The notes: generated by a model from the letters alone, not told the origin. 64,000 bases of DNA from Dongia deserti (GCF_003574735.1 NZ_QORW01000005.1:124001-188000), one strand, 5' to 3'; numbered from the stretch's first letter, positions 36,792 to 45,595 are shown. Numbers and translations: made by a program.

Positions 36792-36820
36792 AAAACAAAA
36801 CGGGGCCTCGAGGGGCCCCG
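36792..36820 (-). terminator. Rho-independent terminator downstream of the PuuD-like gene
   Basis: CGGGGCC and GGCCCCG pair around TCGAGG at 36801-36820. Read on the minus strand the hairpin is followed by GTTTTGTTTTG (36792-36800), a good U-tract. It lies 23 bases after the stop codon of the 36844-37422 gene and just before the OGT-like gene start, insulating the two. Confidence 0.8.
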
Positions 36821-36843
36821 TCTCGTTCGGCAGGCGGAACGCC

Positions 36844-37422
36844 TTATCCGACATTCTGCTGCGCCACCATGCAATAGAGCATGGGGATGGAGAGCAGCGT
36901 GTTCGTGCGCGAGGCAAACAACGCGGTCCGAGCAGCCGCCTTCTTGGCGTCGGCGTCCGCGTTGACGATTCCGAGGACCTTTTTCTGGTTCGGCCAGATG
37001 ATGACCCAGACGTTGAACGCCATGATCAGCGCAAGCCACATGCCGATACCGATGGTGGCGTAGCCGCCCCGGAACGTGAGGGCCTCGACCAGATACATAT
37101 TCATGAGAGCCGTCAGCAAACCGAACAGCACCGTGCCCGCGGCAGCCCAGCGGAAATAGAACAAGGCTTCCGGCGCGATGACCTTGCCGATCGCCGGCTT
37201 CTGCTCATCCGGGATCTTGGGCATGGAGGGAATCTGGACGAAATTGAAGTAGTAGAGGAGGCCGATCCACAGGATGCCGAACCACACGTGGATCCAGCGG
37301 ATCACGAACGCCCAGAAAGCGTGCGAGCCGATCTGGTCCAAATGCAGGATGATGGCGACCACAATCGCCAAGACGAGGCCCGCGAGCAGTACGCGATGCA
37401 GGTTACCGAAGAATTTGTCCAT
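36844..37422 (-). CDS. Urate hydroxylase PuuD-like membrane domain protein (Urate_ox_N)
   Basis: A 192-residue polytopic membrane protein. RWIHVWFGILWIGLLYYFNF (about 43-62), the MW...AFNVWVIIWPNQKK segment and the C-terminal LSIPMLYCMVAQQ match the membrane domain of PuuD. The full-length enzyme adds a cytochrome c domain for urate oxidation, which is absent here. So this is a stand-alone member, possibly haem-binding, of uncertain function. ATG 37422 after GGGGTGGGG is chosen; 21 extra upstream codons are open. A strong terminator follows. Confidence 0.8.
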   Translation of the reverse strand: MDKFFGNLHRVLLAGLVLAIVVAIILHLDQIGSHAFWAFVIRWIHVWFGILWIGLLYYFNFVQIPSMPKIPDEQKPAIGKVIAPEALFYFRWAAAGTVLFGLLTALMNMYLVEALTFRGGYATIGIGMWLALIMAFNVWVIIWPNQKKVLGIVNADADAKKAAARTALFASRTNTLLSIPMLYCMVAQQNVG

Positions 37423-37524
37423 TTCCCCACCCCAGAAACTGAGTTGACCGTGTCCGCATTTTACAGAATGCGGTATCAGTGACAACGAACTTATGGGAAT
37501 CCCTAGGCTTTTTGGGGCTTATGC

Positions 37525-38370
37525 TTGGCCGCACATGACGATTACTGCCTGACACAGGTGCGGCAAGGCGACCGAGACAGATATCTCGCCTTGTTGTTCT
37601 CGTCCGGCGAGGCGCGCGCCAGCTTGGCGGCAATCGCTGCTTTCAACCTCGAACTCGCACGCGCAGCCAATGAAATCAGCGAGTCGATGCTGGGACTGGT
37701 CCGTCTCCAATGGTGGCGCGAGGCGGTGGAGGAGATTCGGGCCGGCGGCGCGACGCGGCGGCACCCAGTGGTCGAGGCCGTCGCCACGGCGACTCGAATG
37801 CATGGGCTGTCAACCGATCGCATGCTGGCGATGATCGGAGGCAAGGAAGAGGAGCTCGAGTCGGATGGGGCGCCGGCTCAACGGACTTTCGACGCACGCG
37901 GCGATGCGACGGCGGCCAATCTGATTCGACTGTCGCTGCAAGCGGTGGGGTTGGATCCGATGGAGACCGATCTGGCGGCCGCGAGTTCGGAAATCGGGCG
38001 GGCCTACGCGACCGTCGGATGTGCGCGCTCCGTGCTGCTGGATGCACGCCGCCACAAGGTGCGGCTGCCAGCGGAGGTGCTGACGGAGGCGGGGGTCGAT
38101 CTGGACAAGCTGTTCGATCTGCGCCCACAACCGGCCTTGCAAGCCTGCCTTCGGATGATGGCCGAACGGGCGCAGGACGAGCTCAGTGCCGCGCGGCGAC
38201 GGCGGATTCCGCGTAGGGCTCGGCCGCTCACGCTCACGGCCAGGCTCACGGCTCTGCATCTTGAGCGGCTGCGCCGGGCGGCCTACGATCCGTTCGACCC
38301 TCAGGTGATCGCGGCTGCGCCGTTCGATGTCTGGCGATTGCTCGGCACCGCGATCACCGGCCGATTCTAG
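37525..38370 (+). CDS. Squalene/phytoene synthase family protein (NDUFAF6-like)
   Basis: A 281-residue alpha-helical protein of the trans-isoprenyl diphosphate synthase fold. It starts HDDYCLTQVRQGDRDRYLAL, with ELARAANEISESMLGLVRLQ-type helices. In the second half, where true squalene/phytoene synthases carry an Asp-rich RDVxED motif, the sequence reads SVLLDARRHKVRLP, so the metal-binding aspartates are not conserved. This fits the NDUFAF6-type complex I assembly branch. The start codon is TTG 37525 after GGGG; the nearby ATG at 37521 is out of frame. Confidence 0.8.
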   Translation: MAAHDDYCLTQVRQGDRDRYLALLFSSGEARASLAAIAAFNLELARAANEISESMLGLVRLQWWREAVEEIRAGGATRRHPVVEAVATATRMHGLSTDRMLAMIGGKEEELESDGAPAQRTFDARGDATAANLIRLSLQAVGLDPMETDLAAASSEIGRAYATVGCARSVLLDARRHKVRLPAEVLTEAGVDLDKLFDLRPQPALQACLRMMAERAQDELSAARRRRIPRRARPLTLTARLTALHLERLRRAAYDPFDPQVIAAAPFDVWRLLGTAITGRF

Positions 38371-38385
38371 CGCGATGGGACACAC

Positions 38386-39219
38386 ATGAGCACTCCAGCA
38401 ATCATCACCGTGGCGATCACCGGCAGCCAGCCGACCAAGGCGCAGAATCCAGCGGTGCCCATTCATCCCTCCGAGCAAGTGGAAAGTACGCACGAGGCGT
38501 ACGAAGCCGGTGCGAGTCTCGTGCACATCCATGTCCGCGACCGGGAAGGCAAATCGAGCTCCGACATCGAGCGGTTCCGGGAAGTGCAGGCCGGCATCCT
38601 CAAGCATTGCCCCGGCATGATCATCCAGTTCTCCACCGGCGGCCGCGGGCGGGCGGCGGAGGAACGCGGCGGCGCCATCAAGCTGAAGCCCGACATGGCT
38701 TCGCTCGCGACCGGCTCGGTCAACTTCGCGACTATCATCTATGAGAACCCGCCGCAGCTGGTCGACGATCTGGCGAAGGACATGCTGGCCAACGACGTGA
38801 AGCCTGAAGTCGAGATCTTCGATGCGGCGATGCTCTATAACGCGAAGAGTCTGATCGAGAAGGGCGTGATGAAGGCGCCGGCGCACGTGCAGTTCGTACT
38901 CGGGATTCCGAATGCCCTGCCGGTGCGCGAGAAGCTACTGGATTTCCTGATCGAAGAGCTGGCGGATCAGCTGCCGGCCGCAACCTGGACGGCGGCGGGA
39001 ATCGGGCGATTCCAGCTCGAGGTCAACCACTGGGCCTTGAAGCGCGGCGGCCACGCGCGCACCGGCCTCGAGGACAACATCTATTTCGAGAAGGGACGGT
39101 TGGCGGCCAGCAACGCCGAACTGGTCAAGCGGGTTGCCGATCTATGCGGCAAATACGATCGTCATCCGGCAACGCCCCAGGAGGCGCGTGCCCTCTTGGG
39201 GCTGCATCCCGCAGCATAG
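38386..39219 (+). CDS. BKACE family beta-keto acid cleavage enzyme (DUF849)
   Basis: A 277-residue TIM-barrel zinc enzyme. Landmarks are the start IITVAITG, the metal motif HIHVRD (about 47-52), FSTGGRGR, EVEIFDAAML, GIPNALP and GLEDNIYF. BKACE enzymes condense a beta-keto acid with acetyl-CoA and cleave it to acetoacetate and a CoA ester; the prototype Kce acts on 3-keto-5-aminohexanoate in lysine fermentation. Substrate here is unknown. It starts 15 bases after the NDUFAF6-like gene but is probably functionally separate. Confidence 0.92.
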   Translation: MSTPAIITVAITGSQPTKAQNPAVPIHPSEQVESTHEAYEAGASLVHIHVRDREGKSSSDIERFREVQAGILKHCPGMIIQFSTGGRGRAAEERGGAIKLKPDMASLATGSVNFATIIYENPPQLVDDLAKDMLANDVKPEVEIFDAAMLYNAKSLIEKGVMKAPAHVQFVLGIPNALPVREKLLDFLIEELADQLPAATWTAAGIGRFQLEVNHWALKRGGHARTGLEDNIYFEKGRLAASNAELVKRVADLCGKYDRHPATPQEARALLGLHPAA

Positions 39220-39231
39220 ACGGTAGTTCGG

Positions 39232-40083
39232 TCAGAGCCTCGGTGGCATCAGCGACGTGACGAAGCGGCGGACTGCCTCGCGCGCGCGGCCATTTGCCCA
39301 AGTGATGTGATGGAGACCCTGATTCTCGATCACGATGGATTGAGCGTATTTGCGACCGGCCATATAGGCGCCGCAATTGCCAGCATGGCCGCTGCGATCG
39401 AACCAGGGATCGTAGCGTGAGACCAAGGCAAGGACCGGAGTATCTGCCGGCGTCTTCAGGCCGGCGACATCCGGCGGGTATTGAGCGCCGCCGCAGGTCC
39501 AACCGGTCAGGACGACACCGCGGAATTCATGCCCTGGGTAGTTGGCGGCCGCCAGTGCGCCTTCTCCCAGCCCATAGAGGATGATGGCCGAGCTGTCGAT
39601 CCAGGGCAGCTTCTTCATTTCGGTCAGGGCGACGAGAATCTCCGACTGCCGTTGCAGATAGGCGTCGGGATTGAGCCCAGCCACGTAGTCGAACCGCAGA
39701 CAATCGGACTTGCGCTCTCGGTTGTCGAAACTGTCCGGCGCGAAGACGGCAAAACCAGCGGCCGCCAGCTCGGCGACATCGCGGACTGCCTCGATCTTCA
39801 GGCCAGGGCAATCGTGCAGATAAAGGATCGCCGGCACGTTCGCATCGGCCGGTATGTTTGCTAGAAACGGTTCGATGTGACGCAACCGACCAAAGAAGCC
39901 GCGATGGCCGGCCGCGGCCAGGTTAGGGCCGACTTCCACGAGCGCATTGCGCCATGCCTGATAGGCGGCCGGAGTGGCCTCCATGGTTTGTGCGGGCGGT
40001 TTAGGCGACATGCCAGCGAGCAGCGCAGCGGCGAGGATGCCAAACAGCATCCGGCTGACTCCGGCTCGTCTCCATCGCGACAT
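39232..40083 (-). CDS. Exported alpha/beta-hydrolase-fold protein lacking the nucleophile
   Basis: A 283-residue protein with an N-terminal signal segment (residues about 8-25) and a dienelactone-hydrolase-like fold: ILYLHDCPGLKIEAVRDVAE, LAAAGFAVFAPDSF, the nucleophile-elbow position, and SRYDPWF as the acid region. The elbow, normally G-x-S/C-x-G, reads YGLGEGALAA, so glycine sits where Ser or Cys should be. Codons are clear in the DNA. A late histidine is present (LHHITWA). It may be inactive or use another chemistry. Start at ATG 40083; GTG 40101 is an alternative. Confidence 0.75.
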   Translation of the reverse strand: MSRWRRAGVSRMLFGILAAALLAGMSPKPPAQTMEATPAAYQAWRNALVEVGPNLAAAGHRGFFGRLRHIEPFLANIPADANVPAILYLHDCPGLKIEAVRDVAELAAAGFAVFAPDSFDNRERKSDCLRFDYVAGLNPDAYLQRQSEILVALTEMKKLPWIDSSAIILYGLGEGALAAANYPGHEFRGVVLTGWTCGGAQYPPDVAGLKTPADTPVLALVSRYDPWFDRSGHAGNCGAYMAGRKYAQSIVIENQGLHHITWANGRAREAVRRFVTSLMPPRL

Positions 40084-40135
40084 GGTTGGATTGGGCTCCA
40101 CTCCGCCGCAGCGAGCTTAGTCTAGCGGATCGCCC

Positions 40136-40903
40136 TCAGATCGACCAGTCGCCGAGATAGCTGGACTCCTCCCGCACGGCATCCTGCGGGATCTCGGCGG
40201 CCGTGGGCGTCGCGATTGGTCGGTCCATGCGATCGAGCGCCGTGACGATGGCGTCGACGTCGGCCAGCACGCCGAACACGCCATCCTCCACTGTCACCAT
40301 GTGCAAGGCGGCACGATGTGCCTCCGCGTCGCCGGAGCCACAGGCGTCGCCCGCCAGCAGGCATTCGAAGCCGCGATCGTTGGCCTCGCGCAGCGTGCAA
40401 TGAACGCAAACGTCGGTGGTGACGCCAGCCAGGATCAGAGCACGAATGCCGCGCGCGGTCAGGATTGCCGCAAGATCGGTGCCCCAGAAGGCGCTGTTGG
40501 CCGTCTTGTCGACGACGAATTCTCCAGGTACGGGGGCCAGCTCCGAGATGATCTGGAATCCCGGCTCGCCCCGGATCAGAAACCGACCGAGCGGCCCCGG
40601 CTTGCCGATGGCGGATTGACCGGCCTGAATGCGCGCAAGCTTGTGCGCGGGGACTTCGGCCAGATCCGGCCGATAACCCTGGCGCGTATGGATGATGCAG
40701 AGACCGGCAGCGCGTGCCGCAGCGAGCAATTGCTGCGCCGGCCCGATCGCGCCGCGCACGCCGCCGAGGTCATAGCCCAATCCCGCCAGATAGCCTTGGG
40801 GTTCCAGAAAATCGCGCTGCATGTCGATGAGCATGAGCGCAACGCCATTTCGGTCCAGGCCGTTGTGGGGGAAAGCTCGGGGCTTAGCGGCGATTTGGTT
40901 CAT
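40136..40903 (-). CDS. Isochorismatase family cysteine hydrolase
   Basis: A 255-residue hydrolase with the family catalytic triad: Asp27 in LIDMQRDF, Lys133 in VVDKTANSAFWGTDL and Cys166 in GVTTDVCVHCT, with the cis-peptide just before. Members hydrolyse isochorismate, nicotinamide, carbamates, biuret or ureidoacrylate; the longer N-terminal loop and TTDVCVHCT resemble the ureide/biuret-type amidohydrolases, but this is not decisive. It lies between a hydrolase-fold gene and the anti-sigma gene, all on the minus strand. Confidence 0.9.
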   Translation of the reverse strand: MNQIAAKPRAFPHNGLDRNGVALMLIDMQRDFLEPQGYLAGLGYDLGGVRGAIGPAQQLLAAARAAGLCIIHTRQGYRPDLAEVPAHKLARIQAGQSAIGKPGPLGRFLIRGEPGFQIISELAPVPGEFVVDKTANSAFWGTDLAAILTARGIRALILAGVTTDVCVHCTLREANDRGFECLLAGDACGSGDAEAHRAALHMVTVEDGVFGVLADVDAIVTALDRMDRPIATPTAAEIPQDAVREESSYLGDWSI

Positions 40904-40921
40904 GGCGTTGCGGCCAGGCTA

Positions 40922-41581
40922 TCACTGAACCGGTCGGACCGTCGCGACCAGCTCCTGACGCGACTGCAAGCGCGATACTGCGGCTTCAACATCGCTTGGC
41001 TGGCTTGCTGGAACTTGAACGAGATAGGTTCCATCGGGTCCCGGGCCGCCAGTGACGACCGCCTTCGCGCCGGCCAAGAGGCTCGATATGTCCGCCGCCG
41101 TTGCGTCCGGCTGGAACGTCACCAGCAGGGTTGCGCGGCCGGATCCATTGATCCCGCCTGTCAGATCGCCGGGTGCCGGCGGATTGTAGAGGCGGATGCC
41201 CAAAGCCACGATCGCGACGCAGGCCGCTGCAAAGGCGGCTTGCCAGATGACGCTATGGCTCATCGCGCCCTTGAGCCAACCGCCGGCTTCGTCGCGATTG
41301 TCGGCGCGCTGCACACGCCGTTGCCGCGTCGTTTCCACCTGCTGGAGCAAGCGCTGCAAGGTCTCGGGTGGGGCAGCCTCGACCGCTTCGGCAGCGCGCG
41401 ACACCGCCTCTCGCTCGCGCTGAACCTGAGCCAGCTTCTCGGCCAGATCAGGCATCGTCTTCAACGCCGCCTCGATGCCGCGCGCTTCCTCGCGCGAGAC
41501 ACGGCCTGTTACGTACCAAGGTAGCAGTTCCTCGACATCCTGCGGCTCCAACGGCCCGTTCTGGTGCTGATCGTGCCTCAT
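40922..41581 (-). CDS. Anti-sigma factor
   Basis: A 219-residue single-pass membrane protein. The N-terminal cytoplasmic part (1-60) contains PQDVEELLPWYVTGRVSREE, typical of the anti-sigma domain of non-zinc type; no HxxxCxxC zinc motif is present. One membrane helix lies near 108-130 (WQAAFAAACVAIVALG), followed by a periplasmic domain of about 85 residues. Its ATG overlaps the sigma factor stop by four bases, so the pair is translationally coupled. It should hold the sigma factor inactive until an envelope signal. Confidence 0.88.
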   Translation of the reverse strand: MRHDQHQNGPLEPQDVEELLPWYVTGRVSREEARGIEAALKTMPDLAEKLAQVQREREAVSRAAEAVEAAPPETLQRLLQQVETTRQRRVQRADNRDEAGGWLKGAMSHSVIWQAAFAAACVAIVALGIRLYNPPAPGDLTGGINGSGRATLLVTFQPDATAADISSLLAGAKAVVTGGPGPDGTYLVQVPASQPSDVEAAVSRLQSRQELVATVRPVQ

Positions 41582-42165
41582 GCCGCCGCCCCCTCGATGC
41601 CTTCGGCTTCCAACAGCGCGCGCAGGCGCTGACGGGCATAGAACATGCGCGTCTTCACGGTATTTTCCGGGCAATCGAGGATTTCCGCGATCTGTCCGAC
41701 ACTGAACTCCTGGAAATAGGCCAACTGCAGCACGATACGATGGTCCACGCTGAGCTTTTCCATCAGGCGCGCAATGGTCTGGGTCAGGTCCTCGGCCGCA
41801 ATCTTGGTATCGGCGGCCGGCGCGTCATCGGGAACCGCGGCGACCATGTCTTCGTCGAGTTCGACCTCGCGCCGCTTGCGCAGCCAGCTGATCGCCTTGT
41901 GATGGGCAATGCTGTAGATCCAGGTGGCGACTGACGATTTGCCTTCGAAGCGGCCGGCTTGGCGCCAGACATCGAGCATGGTTTCGTTCAGCACATCAGC
42001 CGCAGCCTCCCGGTCTCGCAGCGTCTTCACGAGGAACGCAAAGAGCGGTCGCTCCAGCCGGCGGTAGAGCGCCGTTACGGCGTCCTTGTCGCCGCGCGCG
42101 ATGCGCGCCAGCAATTGCCCGTCGCTGGCCGCCGCGTCTGCCGACCTGGCACTCAGCAAGTCCAT
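41578..42165 (-). CDS. ECF-type RNA polymerase sigma factor
   Basis: A 195-residue group 4 sigma factor. Region 2 spans about 30-100 (YRRLERPLFAFLVKTLRD, ADVLNETMLDVWRQ, SSVATWIYSIAHHKAISWL) and region 4 about 130-185 (LPWRx-like VLQLAYFQEFSVGQIAEILD, ENTVKTRMFYARQRL). Transcribed with its anti-sigma factor. Such pairs usually regulate their own promoter; the 275-base upstream region lacks a clear ECF -35/-10 pair that I can name. Confidence 0.94.
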   Translation of the reverse strand: MDLLSARSADAAASDGQLLARIARGDKDAVTALYRRLERPLFAFLVKTLRDREAAADVLNETMLDVWRQAGRFEGKSSVATWIYSIAHHKAISWLRKRREVELDEDMVAAVPDDAPAADTKIAAEDLTQTIARLMEKLSVDHRIVLQLAYFQEFSVGQIAEILDCPENTVKTRMFYARQRLRALLEAEGIEGAAA

Positions 42166-42440
42166 CCCACACCCATCCGTCGCAAGGCGCCCATGCCTGG
42201 TTCGACAACGCGATACAAATGCGTCAAGTGCTTGTTATTTTATGATTTTCGGTGGCAAGCGTAGCCAATCCGCCGGCGATTGTATAGGTCTCATCGATAT
42301 GAGGATCACCGCTCAGCGCGCGTAGCTTTTTCGTCCAATTGACAGGCGGGCTCCGACCGGCAACAAGAGCATCGTCGTCAACCATCACCATTCCGACCAC
42401 GCAAGGACAGCGAACCGGCGGATCCAGGGCATCTAAACAA

Positions 42441-43289
42441 ATGAGATTAAAACACTTTCTGCCGCCGACCTACCGGGAGCTGCGACGCTCGCACGTGGCG
42501 TTCGTGGAATCAGCGAATCTGGCAATCATGTGGTCGAACAAAGCAGCCTGCACCACCGTCATGAAGTGGGTGTTCCTGCACAATGGACTGCTTGCTGAAT
42601 CACTGGCTCACGGCAGGTGGGTTCACAGATACCGTCTGCGCCAATACCAGAAGTCCGAACGCTACCTCTCTCGGTTGGAGGATTTCGGGCATGGAAAGCT
42701 CGCCGTCGTTAAGGTTGTGCGTAACCCGTTCGAGCGGACCGTGAGCTCTTACATTCACGCTTACCGCATGGGCTATGAGGACGGCGCGGTTTCCGAGGTT
42801 GTGCAGCGCCCCCTCAATCGCCAGCATCGCTTTTCCTTCCGTGAGTTCGTGACGTTTCTCGAGCGTATCAATCTGCGGACATGCAATCCCCATCATCGCG
42901 TGCAAGTCACGCCGGTCGAGCGCCGCCCGCTGTTCCGAGTCAGGCCGCGCCAGATCATCAAGATCGAGCAAGGCCTGGAGAAGGCTCTGAACGATCTGGA
43001 ACGTTCTGTCGGCCTGCCGGCCACCGACCTTACTGACCAAGTCTTCGCTTCCGAGCATCACACACAACGCGTCTCTCAGCATGGGCCGGCAGCGGACCTC
43101 ACGCAATTCTCTCGCGACGGATTGCCGCCGACGAATGCGTTCTATGATGACGACCTACGGCGGAGAGTGGCGAGGCTCTATGCGGAGGATTTTCGGTGCT
43201 ACGGCTATTCGACAGATGCAGCCCAAGTGGCAGACGCGGAAAGCGGTGAACCCATCGCCCGAGCGAGTTTTTCGCAAGTTCAGCCTTGA
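42441..43289 (+). CDS. Sulfotransferase family 2 protein
   Basis: A 282-residue protein resembling carbohydrate sulfotransferases. The PAPS 5'-phosphosulfate loop appears as WSNKAACTTVMKWVF (about 31-45) and the 3'-phosphate loop as VVRNPFERTVSSYIHAY (92-108), the diagnostic NPFER...SxY motif. It should transfer sulfate from PAPS to a glycan hydroxyl, probably in the cytoplasm before export. No signal peptide. Start at ATG 42441, which has no strong ribosome binding site; the upstream extension is Ser/Thr-rich. It is 83 bases upstream of a glycosyltransferase. Confidence 0.85.
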   Translation: MRLKHFLPPTYRELRRSHVAFVESANLAIMWSNKAACTTVMKWVFLHNGLLAESLAHGRWVHRYRLRQYQKSERYLSRLEDFGHGKLAVVKVVRNPFERTVSSYIHAYRMGYEDGAVSEVVQRPLNRQHRFSFREFVTFLERINLRTCNPHHRVQVTPVERRPLFRVRPRQIIKIEQGLEKALNDLERSVGLPATDLTDQVFASEHHTQRVSQHGPAADLTQFSRDGLPPTNAFYDDDLRRRVARLYAEDFRCYGYSTDAAQVADAESGEPIARASFSQVQP

Positions 43290-43372
43290 TGTGGCTCGCG
43301 ACTGTCACCGAACGGTTCAGTTGTCCTCTTGATTACGCCTGACGAATTGAGGCGGCGCCTGGCACGGCTCGG

Positions 43373-45595
43373 ATGATTCTGTTTCATGTCGAAACGCTCG
43401 ATCTCGACAAGCCGCGAGTGCGGTCCCGTGCCTGGCTGCCCGCTTGCCTGCTGCGGCGCGCTGGGCTGGCGGCAAAGCTTGTCGCGGGTGACATTCAACC
43501 GCGGCTTCTGAACACAGCACAATGCGTTGTCCTGACGGGCGACGCGTCCCACCACGCCCTTTGTGCGGCGCAGCGGGCGGCAGATGCCAAAGTGCCAGTG
43601 ATCGTCGATATCGGCAGCGCCGAGCTGTTAAATGAGCTGACAGGGCAGATGCGATGCGGTCAGTTCCTGGAACTTTTGGGGTTGGCCAGCTCAATCACGG
43701 CAGCCAATGAGGTGCTGGCTCGCGAAGTTGCGCACTCCTTCGGCGTGAAGCCTGTGGTCATCGTGCCGGACCCTATTGATATCCAAGACGACCTCCTTGC
43801 GGCATTGCGCCTTCATCCTGCCGCAGCCGTGCACATGCTGGCGAATCGGGGCAACCATTGGATACGTGATGCCCTCGCCAAGTTGCGCAGGAAATGGCCT
43901 GCCGATAGGATATCGCATGCGACGCGTAAGCGCATCGTGTGGTTCGGCACTTCGGATCAGCCGAACAGCGAGGGGGGCATAGCAGAACTACTGCTGGCGG
44001 CAGGCGACCTCGTGGACCTTGCGGAGGAACTTCCGTTACGGCTCGAGATTGTCGGAGGAGCGCTCGACTCAGGGCGGCGGTTGCTCAAGTCTTTGCCCAT
44101 CCCGATCGCGTTCCATCGCTACTCACCGCGCCGTGCACGCCAGTTCCTGGAGAAGTCCGACCTCTGCCTACTTCCGAGCGGGGGCGATCCAAAGAGCTTG
44201 GCGCGATCGACTGCGCGTGCGCGCTTGGCAGCGGCGCTCGGCGTTCCCGTTGTGGCTGGGATAATCGGCGACGCGATGCTGCCGGAAATGCGGAATGCTC
44301 TGACCGCGAAGAGGGCGGTGCCCAGTGCGAAGGATCGCGACGCGCTGCCCGCCATCAGAATGCAGGAGGCAGGGTCAGTCGAGGCTGCATGGCGGCGAGC
44401 CATCAAAGGTTCTCAAGGCCCCGCGGCTCGACTGACGACAAGTGAAGTGGCCGTTCGGGTCGATAGAAGGTTGAAGGTCCTGCTGTTGCTCCAGCAGTTT
44501 CAGGACATCGACCTCATCGTTCCGATCGCCGAGGCAGCCAGCACCGACTCACAAATTGAAGTGCGCATCGCCGTTCTTTCGAAGATAGCCGTGCCGGTTT
44601 CGCGGCGGCTCCGGGCGATATGCGCCAATGGCGGCAAGATAGAGTTCTGGCATGGCACAGATCTCCTCCGCGGGCGCATCACGTCGGGACGGTTCGCGGC
44701 GGATGTGGCGATCACCGCGTCAGAGGGGACTGCCTTCGGTGCACGCTTTGCGAGAAGCTTCGTCGCAGCCAGCCAGGCTGCAGGCGTGCGGGTCCTCAGC
44801 TTGCAGCACGGACTGGATAATCGCGGCATGACCTACGGACCGCAGGGTTCGTCGAAGGCATTCCGAGGCGATCTGGTTCTGACCTGGGGCGGTCCGCAAC
44901 GGCTGTCCCATGCCGCCGGCGCCGAACTCAGGGCAAAAGCCGTTCCGGTCGGCTGTCCGAAGCGCGTCTTTTGCCGGGCCGACTTTCCGAGCTTTCCAAT
45001 GGCCGACCGACCGTTCGTCGCGGTATTCGAGAATCTGCATTGGCGCAGATATGACGATGGTTATCGAAAGCGGTTCGTGAACGATCTGGCTGCAATGGCC
45101 GAAGCCCTACCGAACGAGATCTTCCTGGTGAAGCCGCACATGGGCGGGCAGTGGTTCACTCGCGGCAGTACAGCGGCAATTCCCTTGCCGCCGAATATCA
45201 TCATTGCAGATCCCAAGGCGGCGCAATGGCGACGCTTCACGGCGGATGCCTTCCTCGCCCACGCATCGGCGGTAATCACAACGCCATCTACAATCGCGCT
45301 CGATGCGGCGCGCTATGGCCTGCCGGTGGCACTCGTGACCTACGGAATTGAAGCACACAACTATCATCCCCTGCCGCGCCTGGAGGAGACCGGAGATTGG
45401 CGTCGCTTCGTGGAGGATGTCAGGCAGGAACTCTACGATCGGAGCAAGCTCGAGGCCTTCTTCGCTGACGCCGCCTTGCCAGGCGACGCAGTGGGCCGAG
45501 CCCTGGCGGTCATCAGGATGGCCGGCGCTGGCCAGTCCTATCGCGAGATCATATCGGCCTTGGAGAAGGATCAGCACGGTCCGGCTACATCCTAG
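43373..45595 (+). CDS. Two-domain glycosyltransferase (GT4-like plus CDP-glycerol transferase-like)
   Basis: A 740-residue protein. The first half (about 1-365) has a GT-B pattern with FLEKSDLCLLPSGGDPKSLA and AAALGVPVVAGI resembling the sugar-nucleotide end of GT4 enzymes. The second half (about 380-740) resembles capsule/teichoic-type GT-B transferases: LSLQHGLDNRG, EIFLVKPHMGG, and ITTPSTIALDAARYGLPVAL. It probably assembles a surface polysaccharide together with the adjacent sulfotransferase. Donors and acceptors are unknown. Start ATG 43373. The domain split is inferred from sequence patterns alone. Confidence 0.75.
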   Translation: MILFHVETLDLDKPRVRSRAWLPACLLRRAGLAAKLVAGDIQPRLLNTAQCVVLTGDASHHALCAAQRAADAKVPVIVDIGSAELLNELTGQMRCGQFLELLGLASSITAANEVLAREVAHSFGVKPVVIVPDPIDIQDDLLAALRLHPAAAVHMLANRGNHWIRDALAKLRRKWPADRISHATRKRIVWFGTSDQPNSEGGIAELLLAAGDLVDLAEELPLRLEIVGGALDSGRRLLKSLPIPIAFHRYSPRRARQFLEKSDLCLLPSGGDPKSLARSTARARLAAALGVPVVAGIIGDAMLPEMRNALTAKRAVPSAKDRDALPAIRMQEAGSVEAAWRRAIKGSQGPAARLTTSEVAVRVDRRLKVLLLLQQFQDIDLIVPIAEAASTDSQIEVRIAVLSKIAVPVSRRLRAICANGGKIEFWHGTDLLRGRITSGRFAADVAITASEGTAFGARFARSFVAASQAAGVRVLSLQHGLDNRGMTYGPQGSSKAFRGDLVLTWGGPQRLSHAAGAELRAKAVPVGCPKRVFCRADFPSFPMADRPFVAVFENLHWRRYDDGYRKRFVNDLAAMAEALPNEIFLVKPHMGGQWFTRGSTAAIPLPPNIIIADPKAAQWRRFTADAFLAHASAVITTPSTIALDAARYGLPVALVTYGIEAHNYHPLPRLEETGDWRRFVEDVRQELYDRSKLEAFFADAALPGDAVGRALAVIRMAGAGQSYREIISALEKDQHGPATS

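Noticed and set aside
40301-41524. 407-codon plus-strand open frame
   Set aside because: Antisense to the isochorismatase and anti-sigma genes; Arg/Gln/Ala-rich shadow.
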